From positions 1 to 64,000 of the forward strand of contig JAEPRB010000087.1 in NCBI GenBank assembly GCA_016758965.1: a stretch of 64,000 nt of DNA, in the 5' to 3' direction. Below are positions 34,245-47,700 of this stretch, one piece after another. The notes beneath the pieces were generated by a model, which saw only the letters and a list, made by a program, of their open reading frames with translations, had not been told where the DNA came from and did not search any database. The translations under genes were made by a program, and so were the position numbers. Numbering within the stretch: the stretch's first letter is position 1; every line of letters starts with the position of its first letter. The DNA is from Circinella minor (taxonomy: Eukaryota > Mucoromycota > Mucoromycetes > Mucorales > Lichtheimiaceae).

Positions 34245-36096
34245 TTATTTATTATTATTTACAACGTTTGGCATCTTCAATGCATTTCGACAAAGCATTC
34301 GTACGTTGTTTACAAATGATTCCACTAATTCGTTATAATTAGATGATTCTCTTCTTTCTAATTTACTCTTTTCTTTGGCAAATAACAACGGATCCATGAT
34401 TTCCAGTTCTAATTCATGTCGTACATCATTTTCATCTCTCTATATACATGGATTGTTATATTATAAAATTGTTCATTAGTGATTATTACTGGCGTGCTTC
34501 TTAATATATCTCTTTCTAAATAAATCTTAGTTAGTTTAATTGCTTACATCACCACCTTTAACTTGAGTCAGATCGAATTGAATACCGGCGTGTTTATATG
34601 AAATACGATCCTTATGACGAACAAAACTTGGATATACGTTAGGTTTCGTTCCTATTTTATATTTTTAATTAGAATATCTATCATTTTTAATTTCGTTTTA
34701 ATCCAAAAAAAAAAAAAAACACACAACATACGAGGAATTTCAACGTTGATTGATATCCTATAATCAAGTGGTTGCTTAGGAACATGAATATCAATATTTG
34801 TTACACGTTGTTTTTCAATTATTCCATTAGGTACAATCTAAATATAAATAAATCAATGAAGTTTGATGAGCAACCTCGTAAATCCACTAAAAAAAACTAA
34901 TATCAAAAGAACCATTTCTTCATATAAATTTTACCTGTCCAGTTTTTTGATCCGTTGTTACTCGCCATTTATCTCTTCTGCCAACAGGATAAAATGTATC
35001 TGTTTCTTTGGTATGTGCATATTGAATCCGTTCACGCTAAATTGATTTTGATATTATTAATAATCTTTTAAAAAAAAAACTATTTTTCTTGATAAAAATT
35101 AAACATCTATATTATCTATAATACGCAATATGTTATCCCAATACCTTATAATTAGGTGACCTTGTTTTCGTTACCAAAGCATTTAACATTTGATTAAAAT
35201 GATGATGTTGTTTCAATGGCATATTTGCTTCAAATCGTAATCTGCCTCCAAAACCCATTAAAACTGCACTGTTTGTTATTTTCAATTGTCCTTTTTTTTT
35301 TTTTCATTCATGTAATTTTTTTTTAAAATAAAATTATGCAAAAAAAAGCAACATTCCTGTCTCCGTTACAGCCCCCATATTTAACCGTTGTCCTGTATCT
35401 TTATCAATGAATGTACCCAATTTCGCTTCAATCTATTATAAATTACGAATTTAATATCACTTTATCTAGATATATAAAATATACTCTATCCAATATATAT
35501 ATATATATATATAAAGAGAGAGAGAGGGAGAAAAATAAACTAACCTCCACATGTTGTGTTCGGCAATGTTGACCGATAATATCAGCTATATAGAGTGCGA
35601 CATCATCTACTGGTCTTATACTAAATATCGTAGGTTCTTTCACTGGTACTAATTGATGTTGATGATGTTCTCTTGGTGTTTCTGTAGTGGTCGATACTGG
35701 TTTTCTCGACGCTTGCTGCTGTTCTGTAGCTGTGGGTACCTGTTCTTCTTTTGTAGAAGTAATAGGAACTTGTTTAGCAGCAGTATTTAACAAATCACGA
35801 TCGACTAATTTATTATCAGCGTTATTTTCATTTGTTGAAACAGGTGATTCTTTTTGATCATTATTTATGGTTGTTGAAGAAATCGATTCTTGATCTACTT
35901 TAGTATTTTCTACAGTAGTTGTTGTTGCTGAAGTAGTAGTAGAATCTAGATCTTGAATTGAAAGTGATTGATGTCGTTTCGATGAATCACCTAATTGATC
36001 AGTTAATTCTTCACTACTACCAGGTACTTGTCGAACATCTTTATCGCTATCTTTAATATCGATTTCATCAATACTTCGTTTATTCGAAGTAGACAT
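34245..36096 (-). CDS. CET1: mRNA 5'-triphosphatase, capping enzyme beta subunit
   Basis: Seven exons: 36096-35545, 35432-35353, 35268-35145, 35036-34935, 34837-34732, 34651-34548 and 34439-34245, giving 420 aa. Residues 1-150 are polar and disordered. The triphosphate tunnel metalloenzyme (Cet1) fold begins near 160 (VDDVALYIADIIGQHC). Metal-binding glutamates are visible in IEAKLGT (Glu 186), RISINVE (Glu 319) and ELELEI (365-370). Basic tunnel strands include RRDKWRVTT and EKQRVTNIDI. The enzyme removes the gamma-phosphate of nascent transcripts as the first step of capping, in the nucleus with the guanylyltransferase Ceg1. It is metal-dependent and unrelated to the metazoan cysteine phosphatase. 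Intron 2 is uncertain: I used the donor gttgct and acceptor aacag because they keep phase; an alternative would add a few residues. Confidence 0.9.
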
Positions 36097-38559
36097 GTGG
36101 AAAAATAAAATAAAAAGAGGGAAACAAAAAAAAAAAAAAAGTTAAGTGTTGAGTTTCATGAATTTTTAGGGCAATCATTTTTAGCGGACTTGATGAGTGA
36201 CAAAAGAAACACCTAAATATTTGTGGGATTAATGTAAATTTCTTTCGTTTATCGTTTTATACAAACTAGGTAATACGTACGGATCTTTGTTGTATTTAAA
36301 AGGGTTGATAATATTGTCAATAATATATACATTCAATAGCAAGTTCATGATTAGTTATTTTATAGTTATATTCAACATGTTCTTGTTTTTGACGTGATTG
36401 CATAAAAAAAATCCATTTAGTATCACACAGTTCTGTCTGCAAGAGTCATGCTGGGCCTCCATTTTTCATTAACCATTGAAAATACAATACCAAATTAATA
36501 ATATTGAATTACTTTGTTGATTCAAGAAGATTGAAAATATATATATATAAAAAAAAAAGCTACAGAATCATTACAGTACGTAGCAGTAATACCTATAAAC
36601 TCACTTTTTCTTAAAGTATGTTTTTGAGAGTCGTATTGACATTTGAAGATAGACAATTAAAACACCACTTATTATTGTTCTTCCCCCATCTATCTTTGTG
36701 TCTTTTTGTAACTTTTTTTTTTCTCGTCTTTTGGCGATTACGATTTTTTGATATTTATGGGTCCTCAAATTAAATAATTCATATAAAATTAGTGCTTTAT
36801 ATTTTGGTTTTTTTCTTTAAAAAAAAAACTGTCTTTCTTTATGGGAAGAATGGTAATTATAAAGTAAATAGGTATTGTCACTAGTGTTATCATTACCATT
36901 AGTTAACCTGTCAAAAATGAAAAAGAAATGATGGTGAAATGAATGATAACATTGTTTTAAATATATTTGGATTATAAAAAAATTAATACATACGTAACTG
37001 CATTATGGCTCTTCAATGCAATCAAATGGGGTTATACAGAAGCTTATTCTATATTTTGGAATATATAGAACATGACGGAGTACATTTAAAACGTGAATCA
37101 AATATTTCGATAGCTCTTAAAACGACTTGACAGTTTGGACATTCTAATATAAGTACCTATATTTGTTGTTTTCCTTGGATACGATCATATAATCTATACA
37201 GCAGTAATACGTTATGATAATGCCAATCTTTCTATGTTGGATAATGAATAATCCTTTTTATGCATAGTAAAAAAAATTCTCATCTTTGATCTTCTATCTA
37301 TAATTATGAAAGTAAGTTTAATACAAGTAGTTATTCTCTTATATAATGACTGTTGTTATAGCTGCATTATATAAAAAAAAGTGTAACTAGATAATTATAT
37401 ATATCTTTGCAACATATGTATGATTTGCAACATTTAACTGATGGTACTACTACGTTGGAAGAAGAATGGCCAAAGAGAGTTGTTGAAAAAAGCTTTTACT
37501 TTTTACTTTAACTCAAAGTGAAGATGAACCAATTGATAGTGATACCGAAATCCAATCCCATAAGTTTCTAAAATAAATCTGGAAGCTGAAGGTTTTTTTT
37601 TTTAGAATTACGTACGTATTCTTATACAATATTTTGAGTAGCAAAACCATTTAACTATCACATTCAAATTCAACATGAATATATATATATATATATAAAT
37701 GAAGGGACACTCCTAATATTGAAATGATAGAATACTAGTAAAATAGGGTTAATATACGTATAAGTAGTTTTATAGAACAAGAAAAAAAAATTGAGTTCTG
37801 ATAAATGGAAAAACGGGAATGACTTGACGTATTCTCGGTTCTTCTTTTCTTGGCAATTCTTTTTTTTTTCTATGTCAAGTAAAAAAAACCCCCTCCTCAG
37901 ACATATGATAAATACTAAAAACAGAAGGTTAAATTTATCCAAGAACAAAAATAACTATCAAGTTATAAAATTTTGATTAAACTAGGTTTATTGATCGCAT
38001 AAGTACGTAAATGGGTTTAAAAAAAAACGACGATATTTAAATTATCTTTTTAGTGGTCATGCAAAAGTTGCATTAATGTAAAATATAGATAAATATAGAT
38101 AAATATAGATAAAGAGTAATACTAGTTGTATATTCATTGGTTGTCATAACGACAAAAATGTCAGTTACCTAGTAATAAAATATCGATTTAGAATGACAGT
38201 AATTAAAAGCGTGTGTTTCGCTTATATGGCTTAATAAAAGAGAGAGGACAGGCTACAAGTACCCGACCTACTTTCCTCATTTAGGAGGTCTGTGCTCAAT
38301 TGGATGATGAAAAATAGTACTTGATATAACTCAGCCATAATACACCAGCTTGTGTTAAATAACATATACAGTGTTCCAATTTTTTTTTTTTTATCAATCC
38401 ACACAAAATAATATCAAATTGAGACCTGTCAATAATACACACTCACATATATACATATAAAACTTGGCAACATATTAGCACATATAAAGATATATAAAAA
38501 GGTTTAGTATATGGATGTGTCACAATTATACGCCAAAGATTTTTTTTTTCTTTTTTTTT

Positions 38560-38594
<35 letters not shown>

Positions 38595-38703
38595 ATTTTT
38601 AATTTTTAAAAAAAAAAAAAAAAAAAAAAAAAGAAAAATGAAAAAAAAAAAAAAAAAAATTTAAAAATAAAAAAAAAAAAAAAAAAAAAAAAAAAAGAAA
38701 AGC

Positions 38704-38744
<41 letters not shown>

Positions 38745-38964
38745 GGAGGGACAGGAGTCATCAGGGCAATAAGTCCGGTTTAATAAAGTAGGCCGGTCTG
38801 TGGGAAGTATTCTTGAATAGTAATGCATGATTGTGGGGGTGGGGGGAAGAGAGAGAATTGGTTTGAAATATATGTAAAAAAAAAAAAGCATAAATATATA
38901 ATAATATAATAAAAGAATGGAGGGAAGAAATAAGAGATATATAAAAATAAATAAATTATTAACA
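36097..38964. other. 2.9-kb intergenic region
   Basis: CET1 promoter side, then spacer up to the 3' end of the CSL gene. An 11-base unit (aaatatagata) repeats three times at about 38081-38113. A (TA)n tract is at about 37680, and the large T/A/T homopolymer block is at 38540-38743. Short frames at 37670-37976 overlap on both strands and are not genes. Confidence 0.45.
38540..38743. repeat. T-A-T homopolymer block
   Basis: A tract of about 54 T, then about 96 nearly pure A, then about 39 T, broken only by a few single bases. It could fold into a long A:T hairpin. It may also be an assembly artefact, because tracts of this length are error-prone. Confidence 0.8.
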
Positions 38965-40938
38965 TTAACAAAATGTATAATACTTGTTTGTCTTGTACAA
39001 AGCACCACCATTTCTTCTGACCAGCAAAAGAGGTACACTACATGAACCACCGTTTTTCCATTCTGCACCCACTGAATGTGCCAATTCAGATGCCATTGGT
39101 ACTTCACATACCAATTGTTCTCGCCCACGATATTCCGAACGCGGAGAGCGAACATCACCAAACCAAACTTCCAAATCTCGTGTGAAACTTTCTCCATGCA
39201 TACTTAAGAATAAACCATCATTATCCCCTTTTGATCGTGAATAGCGTAATAATGTCGGCACAGGAGCGATCGTTACTTGACGTGGTTGATTGACTTTGAG
39301 TGACATATCTAAAAATCTGTTATCCATATATTCATCTTCATTTGGTATCGATGGTAATTCCCAAAACGTATATTTTGCACAATCTATAAAATGAAAATGA
39401 TTTTTTTTTTGTTACATACAGGTGTGTGTGCACGTTAGTAGGTGTTTTTTTTAAAGTTTTTCACTCTTTTTGAACGTGAGTAAAAAAAAAAAAGAGTGTT
39501 TGTTATTACCTGTACCGACAATTGTCCAAACAGCAGAATCAGAAACATCTTCAGACCAGAATGCACCAAGTTCAGACCATGAAGTTGTCGTTTGATGTAT
39601 ATCATCATTTGCTTGATCAATGGCTGAAACAGACCGGCTGCGTTTACCCGTAACTTGATGATAATTATTATGATGTTGTGTTGGATGTTGTTGATGATGA
39701 TATTCTTCAACAGCACCTTGAAAATTAATTGTTGAGTACATACTTTGTTGCTGTTGTTGTTGCTGATTATATCCATAATAATAGTCCGCTGCATTACCAG
39801 TAGAAGCAATTCTTCGCCGCACTGCAGCTCTGTTTGTAGCAGGTTCAAATATATTTGTTGTTGCTGTTGCAGAAGTAGGTGTTGACATGTTTGAAATAGG
39901 AGTGGGAGGTGGTTCAGCACGAATTGGTTTACGATCATGAGCAGAACGATGCATTCCCACCATATCATTAAGACATGCCAAATATGTAGCAGGTCGATTT
40001 ACACGAGGCAATGGACTAGTACTATTATTAGTATCATTACTAAACATATTTGTCGATAGATCGTTGTTATGCTGTTGTTGAAGCTGTGATGTTGATGAAG
40101 GATCTTGTACAATTTGAAGTGCCACTTTATGAAGTTGAGACACCGGATCACCTAAAATTTCATCTCCATATTCACCACCACTGGTACCTGATGGGGTCGA
40201 TAATTCTGCTGTGCTTCTATTATTATTATAATGAGAATAATATTTGCTGTTGGCACCGCCGACAACGGTTGATGCACGATCGATTTTACGAATAATCATG
40301 ACAGGACTCACTAAACCAGTAGTGAGACATTGAAGTACAATATGTTGATTATAATGAACAGCAAGAGGTTGACCTGTTTTGTTTTTTGCTGCAATGGCAG
40401 GTGGTGGTGGATAGGGTATATCATTTCGTAGCGTAGACGCGCCGCTACCAATGTATTCATCAGGACTATTGCTTTCTCGCTCATGATGATGATGAGGTAC
40501 CCACGTAGTATCAACTAACCAAATGATAAACGGGTCCCAACTTCCCGTCCGTGCAATAAAACATGTACCATCGGGACTACTTGTTGACGCTGGTCCATCA
40601 AGGTTATGATTTGCTTTTGATTGTCCAGGATACATGAAAGGTTGTGTTGAGGATGTTGCTCCTGCTGATGCTGATACGCCCAAATATTTTGTTGATACTG
40701 TTTGTGATCGAATTCGATTAAATAATGAAACAGTAGTACCATGATGAATGCAAGCTATTATTATAGTACAAATAGAAAAGACATTTTTTTTACAATTAGA
40801 AATGGGAAAAAATCTATTAACAGATTTGTTGTGTTGTATTACATTCCACAATACAACAACAAAAACGCGCACAATGCAAAAAAAAAAAAATAGAAGATAA
40901 AGAAATATATGAATATATATAAAAAGAAATTTTTCCCC

Positions 40939-40983
<45 letters not shown>

Positions 40984-43705
40984 TACAGTCCATATTTTTA
41001 ACACTGAGTCGTTTTTTACTTGGTTTACTAATTACTTTGACAGGTTTACTTGCCAGTGTACCAACAGGTGTACCATCTGCAAGTTGTAAACGAGCAAGAC
41101 ATTCGACTCGTTTACGTTTATCATCAGCATCATTAATATATAATTGACGTAATACACATTTTCCACCGGCCAAAGGATCACGAGGTTGTATACGATACCA
41201 ATCGCGGTCACTACTACTCGATTTATCGAAACTATTTCGTAAACTATTATTATTTCGTCCACTGTTATTTCCATTCGTATTTCCTCCAAAACCAGTTTGT
41301 CCCACCGTTGTACCCGACATGGAAAACCAATCGACTTGACCTTCTTGCGTCTCTGATGTTTCGCCTGACATGGATACCATTAATTTAGGAGGTGCGTTAT
41401 TGATATTATTATTATTACTATTATTATTTGTTGTTATACAAGTGATAGAATCAGATTGTTCTTGTTTTTTATTTGTCCACCAAGAAGCACCATCTAAAAT
41501 TACTGTAGGTGGGGGACACAAAAATCTTTTTTTTAAGAAGCGTGTGTATTTAGTATAACATAGTCATTATTTATTACCTAAAAATTATGATTCAAACAAC
41601 ACCATATTTTCTCTCGATCTTTTGTTCCCTTTTATTATTATTATTATTCATAATATCATGTATATATGTATATATGTATAATACATATATATATATTTAT
41701 TTATTTATTTACCTTTTCTCGGTCCCATAACTTTTTTGTGCAACTTTACCCGTCAAAATGACAACTGTTCGTTCTCCCATCGCAACTGGATCAGCTGCTA
41801 AAAGATAACTTTGTATTTGAGGTCGTAACTTGGTTGCCATAGCTGCATCTACCATCATACGAGCAGTTCGAACACCTGCTTTTACATTAGACATTGGTAT
41901 TGATCGAACTGGTAACAGACTATCATTAAATGATGATGTTGGTGCAGGACCACTAGTAGAAACTTGTTGGTGATAATCGTTTTTGTTACTATTATTATTA
42001 TTATTACTATTGTTATGCTCCCCGCTACCATTATCACTATTATTCGTATTGTTACTATTAAGGAAAGATGGATCGAAAATTTCGAATGTAGACGATGATA
42101 TATTGTTGTTGTCATGATGGCTCATACTACTGACAGTGGATACAGGTGGTAATGGAAGCGGTGATATACTTCTTGGGTGATATTGCTGATCGAGGGTACA
42201 TATATTTGTTACCGTTTCTATTGTACTTGTTGAGCTCATCGTCGACGTATGATTGTGGGTGTTGTTGTAGCTATTCTATTATTTGTTATCCTGTTGGTAC
42301 ACATGTGAAATAATGGGGGGAGGGGGGAGGGGAGTAAAATATACATATATATATATATATTATTTTGCAAATTAATTTATAAAAAATGATGACTTACTGA
42401 TAATATCGAATGTGAATGTTTTCTGGCTTGTGAAGAGTCATCATGTAGGGAAGGAGCGGGTGGTGGTGCAAGAAAGTCCAAAGAAAAATGTTCCTCAGTG
42501 ATTGGATTCATTGTATTATTATTATTCGTTTGTTGACTATGTTGTGAATCCGTCGCTGCGCTTATTGAAGACAGGTATCGCTGTTGTTGCTGTTGTTGTT
42601 GAGAAGTAGCAGTAGTGTTAGGCGTAGGAGCAGTAGAAGTGGGATTTTGATGTTGAGTAGTAGAATTGTTAGAAGTAGAGGAAGAAGAAGCAGAATAAGG
42701 AGTATCAGTTGTTCCATTTCCGGACCATAAATTCGTTCCTGTTGCCCAAGGTGCAGTGGCTGCCGCTGTGGCCGAGTTTTCTATATGACTGCTATTATAT
42801 GGCTGCTCACTATTTCCGAAACCGGTAAACATAGATGAATTAGGTGTGATATGATTTGATGATTCATTATTATTGTGCTGCGATGATTGCAGCGCTTTGC
42901 TGTTTTGGTCATATGAGTAATGAGTAGTGGTGGCAGTAATATTATCATTGGATAGTGAATTGCGAGTATTTATTGTTGTTGTTGTTGTTGATGATGATGT
43001 CGCCGTACCTATATTTTGTTGCTGATGCTGTTGTTGCTGTTCCCATGATGAACAAGATAAAGAGTCAGGATAATTATTGTTATTCATAATGTCGATATTA
43101 TTATATTCTTGACGCTGTTGTTGCTGTTGTCCTCTACCTGCTGCATTATCAAGATTCGTTGTCGTATTATTCGATAATGAATCAGAACTATGGGATGACA
43201 TTCCTGGTATGATATTTAAAATATTTGATTGTTGTTGCTGTTGAGAAGACGAGCTTTTATGTAGTTGCTGTTGTACAGTTTCACGCTGAGATAGCAGGGC
43301 GTGCGGCTGGCGTGAGAACTCTTGTTGAAGTATGGATGAATTAATTGAGGGAGATTCAGCCGGAGCAACTACCTTTTGCGGAAGAACTTGATCATTGGTA
43401 GCTTTTAGATCGGAAGACAAAGTTGTAGTAACGTTGGGATTTGTGGTTGATGAGAGCGATTCATTAGAGTTTATCATGGTAGGAGACCAAGGGATTTGAA
43501 AAGCGGATGATAAAGTATTGTCATGACTATTGTTTCTATTTCTAATAGAAGAATGATATGATGATGGTACTTGAATAAATGGAGTAGAATTATGTCGTTG
43601 TTGCTGTTGCTGTTGATGATTATGACGTTGAATGATATTAGGAGTAGTTGTTGTCGTCATATCACCATGATGTTGATGATTAGATGAAGACGACATGATC
43701 GTCAT
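38965..43705 (-). CDS. CSL (Su(H)/RBP-J/CBF1) transcription factor, long form
   Basis: Five exons: 43705-42398, 42275-41713, 41525-40987, 40754-39510 and 39383-38965. Phases agree and give 1357 aa. Residues 1-560 are low-complexity Asn/Gln/Ser/Thr. The LAG1 DNA-binding part includes VVILTGKVAQKSYGTEKR joined across an intron to FLCPPPTVILDG. The beta-trefoil domain follows (HHGTTVSLFNRIRSQTVSTK, GSWDPFIIWLVD, GLVSPVMIIRKID, DPVSQLHKVALQIVQD), and a C-terminal Ig-like TIG domain at about 1218-1357 contains FLSMHGESF and LEVWFGDVRSP. CSL proteins bind GTGRGAA-type sites. Fungi lack Notch; in fission yeast, Cbf11 and Cbf12 control adhesion and cell-cycle genes. The long N-terminus resembles the Cbf12-like class. 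The trefoil domain is interrupted by Asn/Gln/Pro-rich loops. Confidence 0.93.
42311..42334 (+). other. G-runs in CSL intron 1
   Basis: Four G-tracts (gggggg, gggggg, gggg and a shorter run) in about 24 bases on the strand opposite the transcript. Possible quadruplex on the template strand inside the first intron. Confidence 0.45.
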
Positions 43706-46640
43706 CTTTTTTTTTTCTATATTAAAAAAAAGAAATTGGGGCGTAATCCAGCCTTTTTTTTTCTTTCTTTTTTTTTATAACAAGATTTTCCCCCTTCCCC
43801 TTTTTTACTTCTTTTTGTTTACCAGGTTTACAAAAAAAAAAAAAAAAAAAAAAAAGGACAAACAAAAACCGAAAAAAAAGTGCGGGGTAAAAGTTGGAAT
43901 GATGAAAAAAAATTCGTGGTGGTTGGTAAATGATATTATAGTGACTGTGGACTTATTTTTTCTCCCTTTCTATTATTTCCCCACACGAAATAAGTTTTTT
44001 TTACGAGGCGTTACACAAGGAAAGAAAAAATGCAGCAATACCCCGCTCAAATCAAACTTTCCCAACCAATAATACCCATAATGAAGGGGAATATTTCGCA
44101 AGGCGAACAAAAAAAAAATATGTATATCGTACTTTTGAATGTGTTGAATTCCACACAGCTTTTATAATATGTCCATTTTATATCCACTGGATTAAATATA
44201 AACTGCTGTCATAGAAACGTACTATACAAATTAAAAACATCAATGAAAGAAAAAACTAAAAAATAAACTTTTTTTTCTTAACCGTGATCCGCCGAAGTTA
44301 AATCGCATGTTTGTTATTTATGGTATATCTTCCTCTTTTTTATTATTTTTTTTCAAGGAAATTGAATGAGTGATAATGTTGTACATTTGCCACATATGGT
44401 TTATGTGAAACAGCGGATTATAGCAGTATATTATTAACCCGCTATTTACAGCTTTCAAAAAAATACCCACTTTTTTTTGTGACGTGGTCGTACATACGAT
44501 GATATGGATATAGATAGGGGGAAAGCCTATAAAAGTAAACAGGACAATTACCATTGAAAGTAACTAGCTTTGGGGTGTAAAAAAAAGATAATATAGATTT
44601 GAAAAAGGGTAAAGACGATGAAAAATTTAATAGACAGCGCAAAAATAGTAAGCGTGGGGACTTTTCATGAACGCGATCTGCCATATATACTTTAAAGAAA
44701 AACACGCGCGGTATTAAGTCGTTATTAGACCATCTATACAAAAAAAGGCTGATGGGAAAATAATTATTTGTATATTATATTTCGAGTTATATATACATAT
44801 ATAATATGTATATATAACGATAGTTTATCTGGACTGTAGTAAATGGCTTTCTAATTCAAATAAAGAAAAAAAATCCCCCATTGGATAATAATGGAGACTC
44901 CGGAAAGTTCATGAGAAGAGTTAAGACACGTTAGGGAGGGTGAAAAAGAAGGTTTTTAAACATAAGGATAAGGAGACCACATGCAACCACGAAAAAGTCA
45001 TATTTGACCTTTGTTTAATTCACATGAGAAGAAAGGGAATAATAACCGTTTAACAAAAAAAATTGACTTTAATATTAAATAAATACAATTAATGAATATA
45101 TGATTATTAATCTTGAGTTGAAATTATTAATTGTTATAATTTTCAGTGACTTGACAAGTTTTCTTTTTTTTTATTAAGCATTTATATTCAAAGTAATACG
45201 TATAATGTAGTTAGTTATTACATGCTGTTTGTTGTCAAAAGCCTGGATTTTATCTATTTTCATAAATTTAATATTTTTTTTTGTACCTCCAACCATACCC
45301 CCCCCCCATTACCATGAGCCAACTTTCCCCAGTCTTTTTCTTTTCAAATTAATTATACTCCCGTGTATAAATAATTGGGGGGAGGGGGTGTCTGTGTGTG
45401 TGTGTGTGCTTGTTTCGAGGAATAAGAAGGTAATTAAACATATCACAAGGACAAATTCTATTGTGTCACTTTTAAAAATAACTATAAAATTTCTTTTTAT
45501 AAACAAAAAAAAAAACGCACTGTCTATTTCCCATAAAATGATCATAAAGTTAAAATGACAAGAAATTTCCCACACCTCTTATACTTGGCTCGACCCTGAT
45601 TATTGAACCCTTTTTTTTTTTTTTGGTTTGTTCTGGTACATGCGTAATTACCTGTCTTTCTACTTCTCCCACAAAACTATGTCTCAAATCCATATAATTT
45701 GGATTACAGAAGAAAATAAATAAAATAAAAAAAAAAAAATGAGAAACGCATATTATTTCTAAGAAACGAATTAGTTCTTGACAATACGTATCATCTTTCT
45801 CCTCTTCCCCAATTTTTTTTCTATGCCCCAAAAATCAATCAAGTTGAGTGGGCATTTATCATAAAGTACTAGGTTAGTTACATAATAAACAGAAAACCTC
45901 CCATTCTCTTTTTTTCTCAATTATCCCACGCAAATAAAAAAGTTAAAAAAAACACGTTTATCAATTGATTATTGTTCCCATCAAAGTACTTGTTATAGAA
46001 GTATGAAATACACTGAAAAGTAAATTAATCAAACAAAGCCATAGGTATACTAAATACGTATGTATATTATATTGGGTAAACGATGTACAAATTAAATTAT
46101 AGAATACGTACAAATATATTCGTCACAAAAATAATAAAAGCCCCTATATAAATGTATGTGTATCAATAAGAAAAGTAAAAAATAAATAATAAAAGTGAAC
46201 TACTTGAGATTAATAACAAGTACTCAATTAAAAAAAAGGCATATAAAGTATCTTTATTTTAGAAGTTTATTATAAAATAATAATGTAATTACATATTTAA
46301 TATTTTTCTTTTTATAAAAACTCGTGGTTTATTGGGAATAAGATATACTACTATGTTACTTATTATTAAAGGTAAATATTTGTAGGAGGCCAATAAGGAA
46401 AGTGGTAACCAAAAAATAAATAAATCAATTAATAAGAAATAAGAAATTAATATTGAAAGGGTCCTTCATTCTTTAAAGATCTAATAACTGATATTATATT
46501 GCTATTATAATTCAGAGCGCGCTCTATAGCAAATAAATAATTTTCTAAGCATTCTTTCAGATTTCTTCTATAAGATCCTTTACGTACTTTTTTTTTCTTT
46601 TTGATGGTAAATATTGTGAATTTTATGCTAGTAGAATGTA
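43706..46640. other. intergenic, upstream of CSL gene
   Basis: T/A-tract-rich leader and promoter side of the CSL gene, including an A22 run near 43831. A GT-rich microsatellite follows a G-run at about 45378-45410. Open frames on both strands (for example 43695-44072, 45229-45831) are low-complexity and overlap one another. No gene is supported. Confidence 0.4.
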
Positions 46641-47700
46641 CAATGATCTAATGTCATAGCAGTAGAGCAATGATAATAGTCATCTTTGACAATTTGACTA
46701 GTATCCCCATTACACGAAATAGTGAAATATTAACAACCGTACAAAATCGGTGCCACAAAAAAAAGCAAGTGAATGAACAGTTAGAAGTACATCCTATTTC
46801 AGGAGTATACGACGGCTTAAACAATTTTCAGTCTATTTATATACCTAAAACAAGAATAAATAGTACAATCATTTTATTTAGAACGAATTATTATTATATA
46901 AGACGTAACCGTTAAATCAGACTTCAAATAGTTTTTCTTTTCAACATGTAGTTATAATGATACGTACAGCACAACTGACAATTAAGAGTAAAGGGAGTCA
47001 TTGAATTTACTATGTGTACACTTTGTTCTTTTCATACAAAAAACTAATGTAGAAAAATTAGTCAAAAGCGTACATGAACAACACCGAAGAAAAAACTCTG
47101 ATGTTATTACATTACCTTTTCGTGAAATTCTTATAGATCAATGGTACGTATCAACAAAACCTGTCACCCCTGTGATTACGAATATGTAATAATAACAATA
47201 ACATATCGCTCATAATCTATATAAACAAAAAAGAATAGTAGATCATAACTATACCTCCGTAATTATAAATTATTAATATTAACAAAATTTTTCTTAGTAG
47301 AAAGCAACTGTTGTTCATCAGTATACGCGCAACACCCAGCGAAGATAATTCATGGACCAGATAGCGCCATAGGCAACAAAGCTTGGACATATCATAGGTT
47401 CCCCTTGGAGATAGGGAAACGAACTATTGAAGAATGATGCGCCGCAACAGGGAAATCGGACCGGGATTTATCCAACTAACAATGGAGTATAGATATACCA
47501 CAGGATCCATTTTGATAAGAAGTCAGACCGGGATATATACGGCAAACAATAAAGTTTGGATATACCACATTGTCCTTCTTAGTGCTGAACCATGTACAAT
47601 GTCCAAGAGTATAATAAAATTGAAATAATGAATATAAAAAAAATTGCATATAAAAAAAGTTCGACACATCCGAATACTCTAAAACAATAGACAAAAAAAA
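46641..47700 (+). other. possible decayed coding region with tandem repeats
   Basis: Two + frames (46670-46915 and 47001-47189) have more even composition than their surroundings, for example NVEKLVKSVHEQHRRKNSD. A cttag acceptor-like site at about 47293-47297 is followed by a 44-codon stretch. From about 47352 to 47595 a loosely conserved unit recurs three times, most clearly 67 bp apart at about 47459 and 47526 (gaccgggat-tat, then gatataccaca). No intact gene model can be built and I recognise no family. Confidence 0.3.

Noticed and set aside
38661..39197. 178-codon frame overlapping the CSL last exon
   Set aside because: Its end is translated homopolymer and its start lies in an alternative frame of the CSL TIG domain.
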